DNA from: Sphingobium sp.
GTDB lineage: Bacteria; Pseudomonadota; Alphaproteobacteria; Sphingomonadales; Sphingomonadaceae
DNA length: 31,959 nucleotides
NCBI GenBank assembly: GCA_020051025.1
Contig: JAGVJS010000388.1
Span: 1-31,959, forward strand
Direction: 5' to 3'
Positions within the stretch are counted from its first letter, which is position 1. Every line of letters starts with the position of its first letter. The position numbers were made by a program, and so were the translations under genes. Shown piece after piece: positions 7,328 through 14,271 of this stretch. A model generated the notes under the pieces. The model worked only from the letters and a program-made list of their open reading frames with translations, had not been told where the DNA came from and ran no database searches.

Positions 7328-7368
7328 AAAAAATCTCCGCTACCTGCCCTATGGCCGATAGCGGAGAT
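7328..7368 (-). terminator. Rho-independent terminator of the RND operon, overlapping the ogt ribosome binding site
   Basis: On the minus strand ATCTCCGCTA (7368-7359) pairs perfectly with TAGCGGAGAT (7342-7333) across a 16-nt loop, and the final T continues into a TTTTT run (7332-7328). This is a canonical intrinsic terminator 48 nt after the outer-membrane channel stop. The next base is the A of the ogt ATG, and the GGAG at 7338-7335, in the 3' arm, is the only good ogt ribosome binding site. Confidence 0.8.
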
Positions 7369-7416
7369 CATGCGCCGAGGCTTCCCCCGGCTTGCCTTCA
7401 AAGTCGGTGAGGGCGC

Positions 7417-8835
7417 CTATTTCAGGCCGCCGCCCATTGCGCGGTAGAGTTCCACCATGTTGGTCGCGCGGGTCAGGCGCGTGGCGACCAGGCTCTGTTC
7501 GGCGCTGTAGAGCGAACGCTGAGAATCCAGCGTCGTCAGAAAGCTGTCCACCCCGGCCCGGAAGCGGGCTTCCGACAGGGTATAGGCAATGCGGGCGCTG
7601 TCCCGCTGCGACGTCTGCGCTTCCACCTGCTGCGTCATCGTGCCGCGACGGGCGAGCGCATCGGCGACTTCGCGGAATCCGGTCTGCACGCTCTTTTCAT
7701 AGGTCGCCAGCATCGCGTCATAGGTCGCCTTCGCATAGCGAAGATTGCCCTTGTTTCGGCCGAAATCGAAGATCGGCAGGGTGGCGCTGGGGGCCACCGA
7801 CCAGGTCTCGCTGCCCGATTTGAACAGGTTCGACAGGCCGAGGCTGACCGTACCCAAGGCCGCCGTCAACGAGATGGTCGGGAAGAAGGCCGCCCGCGCC
7901 GCGCCGATATTGGCATTGGCGCCACGCAGATTATGTTCGGCCGAGGCTATGTCGGGACGACGCAGGAGCACGTCAGATGCGATGTCCGCCGGCAGATTGT
8001 CGAGCGTCGCATCCTTCTGCGCCAGCGCTTCGGGCAGGTCGGCCGCCGCTACCGTAGTGCCGGCCAGCAGGTTGAGTGCATTCTGGTCCTGCGCCACCAG
8101 CGTGGTGGCCGCCGCTATGTCCGACCGGGCGCCGTCATAGCTGGTCTGCGCCTGACGCACTTCCAGTTCCGAGGCGATGCCCTTCGCGAAGCGGGCCTTG
8201 TTCAGGTCCAGCGTCTTGCCGAAGGCCTGCTCCAGATCGCGGGCGATGCGGAGCCGTTCCTGATCCGCCGCCATGGTAAGCCAGGCATTGGCTGTTTCCG
8301 CGATCAGCGCCGTCTGCGCCGCATTGCGGGTTTCGACGCTGGCGAAATATTGCTCCTGCGCCGCTTTGGTCAGGTTGCGCACCCGGCCAAACAGGTCGAT
8401 TTCCCAAGAGGAAATGCCCAGTTGCGCCTGATAGACGTCGGTGTTGAGCCGCTGGCTCTGGCCAAACTGAACGAGCGGCTGTTCCGAATAGGTCGCCGAG
8501 CCGGTCGCCCCTACGCTGGGGAGCAGATCGGCGCGCTGCACCTTATATTGCGCCCGCGCCTGTTCGACATTGGCGAGCGCGATGCGCAGGTCGCGATTAT
8601 TGGCGAGCGCGGTTTCGATGACGCGGGCCAGGCGCGCGTCGGTGAAGAAATCGCGCCACGCCGTGTCAGCCGGGACGATCGCCGCCCCTGCCCCGTCATC
8701 GGCGGCATAGGCGTCCCCCCGGGGCGTGCCAGCCGGAACCGGGAGTTCCGGCCGCACATATTTGGGCGCCATGTCGCAGGCGGCCAACGCCAGTGAAAGG
8801 GTGATGGCGCCGAGCGCTTTCATGTTGCGCTTCAT
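7417..8835 (-). CDS. RND efflux outer-membrane channel lipoprotein (OprM/NodT family)
   Basis: This is the outer-membrane exit duct of a tripartite RND pump: a trimer forming a beta-barrel and a long periplasmic alpha-barrel. The 472-residue product has a lipoprotein signal with lipobox LAAC (C20), followed by CDMAPKYVRPELPVP, a standard NodT-family start. Two repeated coiled-coil halves follow, with the signatures AQYKVQRADLLPSVGATGSATY and NIGAARAAFFPTISLTAALG. I set the start at ATG 8835 because AGGAGG lies 7 nt upstream. A TTG six bases earlier would sit only 1 nt from that site. The gene follows the pump gene with a 2-nt gap in the same operon and is followed by a strong terminator. Confidence 0.93.
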   Translation of the reverse strand: MKRNMKALGAITLSLALAACDMAPKYVRPELPVPAGTPRGDAYAADDGAGAAIVPADTAWRDFFTDARLARVIETALANNRDLRIALANVEQARAQYKVQRADLLPSVGATGSATYSEQPLVQFGQSQRLNTDVYQAQLGISSWEIDLFGRVRNLTKAAQEQYFASVETRNAAQTALIAETANAWLTMAADQERLRIARDLEQAFGKTLDLNKARFAKGIASELEVRQAQTSYDGARSDIAAATTLVAQDQNALNLLAGTTVAAADLPEALAQKDATLDNLPADIASDVLLRRPDIASAEHNLRGANANIGAARAAFFPTISLTAALGTVSLGLSNLFKSGSETWSVAPSATLPIFDFGRNKGNLRYAKATYDAMLATYEKSVQTGFREVADALARRGTMTQQVEAQTSQRDSARIAYTLSEARFRAGVDSFLTTLDSQRSLYSAEQSLVATRLTRATNMVELYRAMGGGLK

Positions 8836-8837
8836 GT

Positions 8838-11800
8838 TCAAGCCTCCTGCGGCGCGTGCGGGGTGTCCGTATCGCCTGCCGCCTCTTCATGGTTCTTATG
8901 TTCGCGGAACAGTCGCTTCACGACAGTGAAGAAGACGGGGACGAAGAAGACCGCCAGCACCGTCGCCGACAACATGCCGCCGACAACCGCCCAGCCGATC
9001 GCATTCTGACCGCCTGCGCCCGCCCCGGTCGATACTGCCAGCGGCAGCACGCCGAAGATGAAGGCGAAGCTGGTCATCAGGATCGGCCGCAGACGCAGCT
9101 TGCCCGCTTCCAGTGCTGCCTTGGCTGGGGACAGGCCTTCGCGCATCTTTTCCTCGGCAAACTCCACGATCAGGATCGCATTCTTCGCCGACACACCGAT
9201 GGTCGTGATAAGGCCGACCTGAAGGTAGATGTCGTTGTTGAGGCCCGCCAGCGTCGCGGCGAACACCGCACCCAGCACGCCCAGCGGCACCACCAGCATG
9301 ACCGCGATCGGCACCGACCAGCTTTCATACAAAGCGGCGAGGCAGAGAAAGACGATCAGCATCGAGAGCGCATAGACATAGGAGGACTGGCCACCCGACG
9401 TCTGCTCCTCATAGGAAATACCGTTCCAGCTGAAGCCGACGCCGGCCGGCAGCTTGGCGGCATGTTCCTCCATTGCCTTCATCGCGGTGCCGCTCGACAC
9501 GCCGGGCGCGGGCGCCCCCTGGATGTTCATCGCGGGAACGCCGTTGAACCGCTCCAGACGAGCCGGCCCCTGCACCCACTGCGTGGTGGAGAAGGCGGAC
9601 AGCGGCGCCATGGTGCCGGTGCTGCCGCGGACATGATAGGCGCCGATCGCTTCCGGCGTCGTGCGGAACGGCGCTTCGGCCTGCACATAAACGCGCTTCA
9701 CGCGATCACGGTCGATGAAGTCGTTGATGTAGGAGCCGCCCAGATTGGTGCTGATCGTGTCGTTGACGTCGGATTGCGCGATGCCCAATGCCCCCGCCGC
9801 CGCCTGATCGACGTTCAGCTTCAATTGCGGCGTATCTTCCAGGCCGTTGGGACGAACCTGCGCCAGGCGCTTGTCAGCCATCGCCATGCCCAGCAACTGG
9901 TTGCGCGCTTCCAGCAGCTTTTCATGGCCCAGATTGGCCTGATCGAGCAGTTGGAAATCGAAACCGGACGCATTGCCCAGTTCCTGCACCGCCGGCGGCA
10001 CGAAGGCGAAGGCCATGCCCGCCGAAATCTTCTGGAACGCCATGTTGGCGCGCAGCGCGATGGCCGGGACGTGGTTGTCCGCCCCCTTGCGTTGTTCCCA
10101 GCCCTTCATGCGGACGAACACGATACCGACATTCTGCCCCTGTCCCACAAAGCCGAAGCCGGCGACGGTGAAGACGGCAGCCACATTGGCCTTTTCACCG
10201 ACCAGATAATGGTCGCGCATTTTGGCCAGCGTGCGTTCGGTTTCTTCCATGGTGGTCCCTGCGGGCAGCGACACCTGATTGATGATCATGCCCTGATCTT
10301 CATCGGGCAGGAAGCCGCTGGGCAGGCGCAGGAAGACGAAGGCCATGCCGACCACGATCAGGCCATAGACCAGCATGGTCCGGCCCCAACGATGTTCGAC
10401 CTTTTCCACGCCACGGCCGTAGCGCACCACGCCCTTGTCGAAGGTGCGGTTGAACCAGTCGAAGAAGCGGCCAAAGACCGAGCCGATCGGCCCGTTCCAG
10501 CTGTGACCGTGCGAGGCGGGCTTCAGGATGGTGGCGCAGAGCGCCGGGGTGAGAACCAACGCCACCAGCACCGACAGGACCATCGAGGAAACGATGGTGA
10601 TCGAGAACTGGCGGAAGATGACGCCCGTGGACCCCCCGAAGAAAGCCATGGGCAGGAACACCGCCGATAGGACAAGGCCGATGCCGATCAGCGCGCCGCT
10701 GATTTCGTCCATCGACTTGCGCGCCGCTTCGCGGGGACTGAGCCCTTCATCCTGGATCAGGCGTTCGACATTTTCCACGACGACGATGGCGTCATCGACG
10801 AGCAGGCCGATCGCCAGCACCATGCCAAACAGGGTCAGCGTGTTGATGGTGAAGCCCGCGACGCTCAGGATCGCAAGCGAACCCAGCAGCACCACCGGCA
10901 CCGCGATAGTCGGGATCAGCGTGGCGCGCCAGTTCTGGAGGAACAGGAACATCACGACGAAGACCAGCAGCACGGCTTCGAACAGCGTACGGATGACCTG
11001 TTCCACCGACAGCTTGACGAAGGTCGAGTTGTCGACGGGGAAGTCATATTTCACCCAGCTGGGGAAATTCTTCGACAATTGATCGACGCGGTCCTTCACA
11101 GCCTGAACCGTGTCGAGCGCGTTGGCGCCCGGCGCCAGCTTCACGCCGAAGCCCGAGGCCGGATGGCCGTTGAACTTCACGCCGAAGCCATAGGTTTCTG
11201 CGCCCAGTTCGACCTTTGCGACGTCCGAAATCAACACCACCGAACCGTCGCTGTTGCTGCGCAGGCGGATGTTGCGGAACTCCTCCGGCGTGCGCAGGCG
11301 TGACTGGGCGGTAACGGTGGCGTTGAGCGCCTGCCCCTTGGGCGAGGGCGATCCACCGATCTGGCCGGCCGACACCTGGGCGTTCTGCGCCGTGATCGCC
11401 GATTTGACGTCGCCAGTGGTGACGCCCAGATTGGCCATCTTATATGGGTCGAGCCAGATGCGCATCGCATATTGCGAACCGAACAATTGGGTATCGCCGA
11501 CGCCGGTGACGCGGCTGAGCGGATCCTGAAGGCTCGACGCGATGAAGTCGCTCGCATCTTCCTGATCATGGATGCCGTCATCGGAATAGACGGCCATGAT
11601 GAGAAGGAAGCTGGAGGTCGATTTGCCGACGCGCAAGCCCTGCTGCTGCACTTCCTGCGGCAACAGCGGCGTCGCCTGCGACAGCTTGTTCTGGACCTGA
11701 ACCTGAGCAATGTCGGGATCGGTGCCCTGTTCGAAAGTGAGGCTGATGTTCAGATTGCCCGACCCGTCGCTGGTGGACGAGAAATAGCGCAGATTGTCGA

Positions 11801-12014
11801 TGCCTTTGAGCTGTTGCTCGATGATCTGCGTCGTCGTGCTTTCCAGCGTCTGGGCGTTGGCGCCGGGATAGGTGGTCTGGATCGTCACGGCGGGCGGCGC
11901 GATTTCCGGGAATTGCGCGACCGGGAGCGACCGGAGCGCGAGCAGACCGGCCAGCATGATGACGATGGCGATGACCCATGCGAAGATGGGCCTGTCAATG
12001 AAATAGCGGGCCAT
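8838..12014 (-). CDS. RND multidrug efflux permease, AcrB/MexB (HAE1) type
   Basis: This 1058-residue inner-membrane proton-drug antiporter takes substrates from the periplasm or membrane and pushes them into the outer-membrane channel. The length and start ([17 protein letters not shown]) are typical of HAE1 pumps. Twelve membrane segments are visible: one N-terminal, a block at about 340-560, one at mid-protein, and a C-terminal block at about 870-1035. Two large periplasmic loops separate them. The proton-relay residues are present: D407-D408 in [13 protein letters not shown], numbered as in E. coli AcrB, and the Lys of [16 protein letters not shown]. The gene lies 3 nt after the adaptor stop and just before the outer-membrane channel, a complete pump operon under a divergent TetR gene. 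Hydrophobic drugs, detergents or aromatics are likely substrates, but specificity cannot be read from sequence. Confidence 0.96.
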   Translation of the reverse strand: MARYFIDRPIFAWVIAIVIMLAGLLALRSLPVAQFPEIAPPAVTIQTTYPGANAQTLESTTTQIIEQQLKGIDNLRYFSSTSDGSGNLNISLTFEQGTDPDIAQVQVQNKLSQATPLLPQEVQQQGLRVGKSTSSFLLIMAVYSDDGIHDQEDASDFIASSLQDPLSRVTGVGDTQLFGSQYAMRIWLDPYKMANLGVTTGDVKSAITAQNAQVSAGQIGGSPSPKGQALNATVTAQSRLRTPEEFRNIRLRSNSDGSVVLISDVAKVELGAETYGFGVKFNGHPASGFGVKLAPGANALDTVQAVKDRVDQLSKNFPSWVKYDFPVDNSTFVKLSVEQVIRTLFEAVLLVFVVMFLFLQNWRATLIPTIAVPVVLLGSLAILSVAGFTINTLTLFGMVLAIGLLVDDAIVVVENVERLIQDEGLSPREAARKSMDEISGALIGIGLVLSAVFLPMAFFGGSTGVIFRQFSITIVSSMVLSVLVALVLTPALCATILKPASHGHSWNGPIGSVFGRFFDWFNRTFDKGVVRYGRGVEKVEHRWGRTMLVYGLIVVGMAFVFLRLPSGFLPDEDQGMIINQVSLPAGTTMEETERTLAKMRDHYLVGEKANVAAVFTVAGFGFVGQGQNVGIVFVRMKGWEQRKGADNHVPAIALRANMAFQKISAGMAFAFVPPAVQELGNASGFDFQLLDQANLGHEKLLEARNQLLGMAMADKRLAQVRPNGLEDTPQLKLNVDQAAAGALGIAQSDVNDTISTNLGGSYINDFIDRDRVKRVYVQAEAPFRTTPEAIGAYHVRGSTGTMAPLSAFSTTQWVQGPARLERFNGVPAMNIQGAPAPGVSSGTAMKAMEEHAAKLPAGVGFSWNGISYEEQTSGGQSSYVYALSMLIVFLCLAALYESWSVPIAVMLVVPLGVLGAVFAATLAGLNNDIYLQVGLITTIGVSAKNAILIVEFAEEKMREGLSPAKAALEAGKLRLRPILMTSFAFIFGVLPLAVSTGAGAGGQNAIGWAVVGGMLSATVLAVFFVPVFFTVVKRLFREHKNHEEAAGDTDTPHAPQEA

Positions 12015-12017
12015 GGC

Positions 12018-13220
12018 TTAGCGCGCCTCGCCCTGTTTGCCGGCCTGCTTGTCCGATGGCACCGCGCCCTGAGCGGCCGAACCGCCTTCAGGCGCGGTCA
12101 CCTGCTGCGGTGCGCCGGGCTTCACCACTGTGCCGGGGCGCAAATTGACCAATCCCTCGACGATCAGCTTGTCGCCGGGCTTCAGGCCGCTGGTGACGAT
12201 CCACTTGTCCCCGATCGCGCGGTCGACCGTGACCTGACGCATTTCGGCCTTGTTATCCTTGCCCACGACCATCGCGGTCGCGCGGCCGCGCGCATCGCGG
12301 CTGATGCCCTGCTGCGGCGCCAGGATCGCCTGGGTCCGTTCACCTTCGACCAGCTTGGCGCGGACATACATGCCGGGTAGCAGGAAGCCGTCCGGGTTGG
12401 GGAAAGTCGCCCGCAGCGTTACCGCGCCCGAAGTCGGATCGACGGTCACTTCGGAAAATTGCAGACGCCCTTCGATGGGATAGGCGCTGCCATTGGGCAG
12501 GATGAGCTGGATGCGGGCGCCCTGGGCTTCGCTGATGCCGCCGCTCTTCATCGCCTGCTTGAGGTCGATGATCTGGGCGGCCGATTGCGAGACATCGACA
12601 TAGACGCTGTCGGTGCGCTGGATGGTGGTCAGCGCATCGGCCTGCCCCGCCTGCACCAGCGCGCCGGGCGTGAAGAGCGAACGGCTGATCCGGCCGGAAA
12701 TGGGCGCCCGGATACGGGTGAAATTCTGGTTTACCTGTGCGGCCTGAAGCGCGCCACGCTGCGCCGCAACATTGGCGCGCGCCTGTTGAGCCGCGGCGTC
12801 GGCATCATCATATTCCTGCTTCGACACCGCGTTGATGCCGACCAGATCCTTGTAGCGCTGCGCCTGCAAACCGGTCGAGCGGATTGCCGCCTGCGCGTTG
12901 GCCAGCGAACCCTGCGCCTGCGCCAGTGCAGCCCGATACGGCGCATCGTCGATCTCATAGAGAAGTTGTCCGGCACGGACATAGCCCCCCTCCTGGAACA
13001 GGCGGCGACGGATCACGCCGCTGATCTGGGGGCGAACCTCCGCCGTTTCGACCGCGACGATGCGCCCCGGCAATTCGTTCAACAGCGGCGCCGACTCAGT
13101 CTTGAGCGTGACGACTCCGACAGCGGGCGGCGGCGGCGCGGGTTGTTGCTGCTCGCCACACGCGCTCAGCGCGAATGCCGACGCGCACGCCAGCAGCCCG
13201 ATGATTGTCCCCTTTTGCAT
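12018..13220 (-). CDS. RND efflux periplasmic adaptor lipoprotein, AcrA/MexA type
   Basis: This 400-residue membrane-fusion protein bridges the RND pump and the outer-membrane channel. The N-terminus is a lipoprotein signal with lipobox LSAC (C21). Next come the beta-barrel/lipoyl segments PGRIVAVETAEVRPQISG and QEGGYVRAGQLLYEID (about 55-95). The coiled-coil hairpin is AQGSLANAQAAIRSTGLQAQRYKDL to AQQARANVAAQRGALQAAQVN (about 100-165), and the second lipoyl half is FTRIRAPISGRIS. The membrane-proximal domain ends with GLVNLRPGTVV. It is the first gene of the operon and starts 34 bp from the 18-bp palindrome that probably binds the divergent TetR protein. Confidence 0.95.
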   Translation of the reverse strand: MQKGTIIGLLACASAFALSACGEQQQPAPPPPAVGVVTLKTESAPLLNELPGRIVAVETAEVRPQISGVIRRRLFQEGGYVRAGQLLYEIDDAPYRAALAQAQGSLANAQAAIRSTGLQAQRYKDLVGINAVSKQEYDDADAAAQQARANVAAQRGALQAAQVNQNFTRIRAPISGRISRSLFTPGALVQAGQADALTTIQRTDSVYVDVSQSAAQIIDLKQAMKSGGISEAQGARIQLILPNGSAYPIEGRLQFSEVTVDPTSGAVTLRATFPNPDGFLLPGMYVRAKLVEGERTQAILAPQQGISRDARGRATAMVVGKDNKAEMRQVTVDRAIGDKWIVTSGLKPGDKLIVEGLVNLRPGTVVKPGAPQQVTAPEGGSAAQGAVPSDKQAGKQGEAR

Positions 13221-13254
13221 CGCTTTACATCCGTTTTTTAGGGATCGAAGACTT

Positions 13255-13272
13255 GGAATGAACGTTCATTCC
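13255..13272. promoter_or_regulatory. Probable TetR operator, perfect 18-bp palindrome
   Basis: GGAATGAACGTTCATTCC reads the same on both strands with no mismatch, centred between 13263 and 13264. It lies between the divergent adaptor gene (start 13220) and the tetR gene (start near 13294), the usual position for an AcrR/TtgR-type operator. On the minus strand a CTAAAA element lies 13 nt beyond the palindrome and could be the operon -10 box, so a bound repressor would block the promoter. Confidence 0.7.
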
Positions 13273-13293
13273 GCTTGCCGGGCAGGTACGATC

Positions 13294-13926
13294 ATGGCAA
13301 TGCGATTTCAAGAGGCAAAAAACGCCAATGGGGTAGTGATGGTTGCAGTGCAGCAGGAAAAAAATGGTAGGGTACGGATTTTGGCGGCTGCGCGTACACT
13401 GTTTGACAGCCATGGCTTCCATCAGACGTCCATGGCGGAGCTGGCGTCGGTAGCGCAGGTATCCGTCGGTCAGATTTATCGCCTGTTCAAGAGCAAAGAA
13501 GATATCATCGAAGCGCTGGTCCATGACGATGCGGACCATTGGTGCGGCCAGCTGGGCGAATTGCAAGCGCGGCTGGAGGCCGGCGAACTGACCGTCGACG
13601 AAACGTTCGAGCAATTGATTTTGCAAACGATCGACGAAAAGGAGGAAGCGCTGTCCTTCGACATATTGGCCGAGAGTTTCCGCAACAGCGAAGTAGCCGA
13701 CACAGTCGGCGCCATGTGCCAGCGCTTCCGCGTCTATATCCGCGATTTCGCCTGTGCGGCCAATGACAAACTGTCGGGCGAGGCGCTGGATGCTGCTGAG
13801 GAAATGCTGCTCGCCTGCCTGTTCGGCCTTGGCCATCGCAGTATATCGCGCCCGCGCTTGTCTGCCGCCGTTGCGGCCAAACGGGCTGGGCAGATGATCG
13901 TCATCGCGTTACGCGGGGTCCAGTAA
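13294..13926 (+). CDS. TetR/AcrR family transcriptional repressor of the RND operon
   Basis: This 210-residue product has a classic TetR N-terminal DNA-binding domain: RVRILAAARTLFDSHGFHQTSMAELASVAQVSVGQIYRLFKSKEDIIEAL, with the helix-turn-helix at about 45-66. An all-helical ligand-binding and dimerisation domain follows. It is divergent from a tripartite RND operon with a perfect palindrome between them, so it is probably a local repressor released by pump substrates (inference). The start is uncertain. ATG 13294 has an AGG 7 nt upstream, ATG 13300 is also in frame, and ATG 13339 would give a more compact N-terminus (MVAVQQEKNG). Starts upstream of the palindrome are unlikely because they would put the operator inside the gene. 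Confidence 0.9.
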   Translation: MAMRFQEAKNANGVVMVAVQQEKNGRVRILAAARTLFDSHGFHQTSMAELASVAQVSVGQIYRLFKSKEDIIEALVHDDADHWCGQLGELQARLEAGELTVDETFEQLILQTIDEKEEALSFDILAESFRNSEVADTVGAMCQRFRVYIRDFACAANDKLSGEALDAAEEMLLACLFGLGHRSISRPRLSAAVAAKRAGQMIVIALRGVQ

Positions 13927-14031
13927 TTCGACATTTGCGAGGGCGTTATTCGCAAGACAGAGCAGGCGTAAAAGCAGGCCATCCTGTCGCGCCATCGGCT
14001 CCCCCCATCGCACAATCTGCTGCGCTGCCGC

Positions 14032-14071
14032 AACTTACCCCGGATCGACGGATTTAATCCGGGTAAGTTTT
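14032..14071 (+). terminator. Long hairpin between tetR and a small ORF
   Basis: Left arm 14032-14045 (AACTTACCCCGGAT) pairs with right arm 14057-14069 (ATCCGGGTAAGTT), giving 13 bp with one extra C bulged on the left. The stem runs into a short T tract ending at 14071. It can act as an intrinsic terminator for tetR, 105 nt after its stop. It also lies only 2 nt before the GGGAGG ribosome binding site of the 52-aa ORF, so a regulatory role on that ORF is an alternative. Confidence 0.55.
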
Positions 14072-14084
14072 CGGGAGGCATTTC

Positions 14085-14243
14085 ATGCAGATAGAAGCCG
14101 CTTTCGACCGCGCCTATTTCGAAGCGCGGATGGAACGCAACCGCCAACTCGCCGCGCAGTCCACCGATCCGACGATCCGCGATCTGCATCTGGAATATGT
14201 CCGCCTTTACGAACAATTGATGGAAGCGCCGCAACCCGTCTGA
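14085..14243 (+). CDS. Small 52-aa helical protein, unknown function
   Basis: The ORF MQIEAAFDRAYFEARMERNR... encodes 52 residues. It is preceded by a strong GGGAGG site 6 nt before the ATG, and third positions are GC-rich as in the neighbouring genes. The sequence is predicted to be two amphipathic helices. It follows the pattern R-x2-RN-x2-LA-x4-TDP-x2-RDLHLEYxxxY, which resembles small alphaproteobacterial hypothetical proteins with a LA..ATDP..R..(H)L.LA..Y pattern. No catalytic motif or signal peptide is visible. A long hairpin lies directly upstream. It is convergent with the M16 peptidase gene, whose stop is 28 bp away. A real gene seems likely; its function is unknown. Confidence 0.65.
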   Translation: MQIEAAFDRAYFEARMERNRQLAAQSTDPTIRDLHLEYVRLYEQLMEAPQPV

Positions 14244-14271
14244 CACGCGCAGGCGGCGCTCCCCCACCCCG

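Noticed and set aside
8856..10670. 604-aa plus-strand open frame
   Set aside because: It is antisense to the RND permease. The translation is low in hydrophobic pattern and rich in His, Gln and Arg, as expected of a shadow.
13060..13293. N-terminal extension of the TetR frame
   Set aside because: It would overlap the adaptor gene and place the palindromic operator inside the coding region. The TetR fold begins well after this point.
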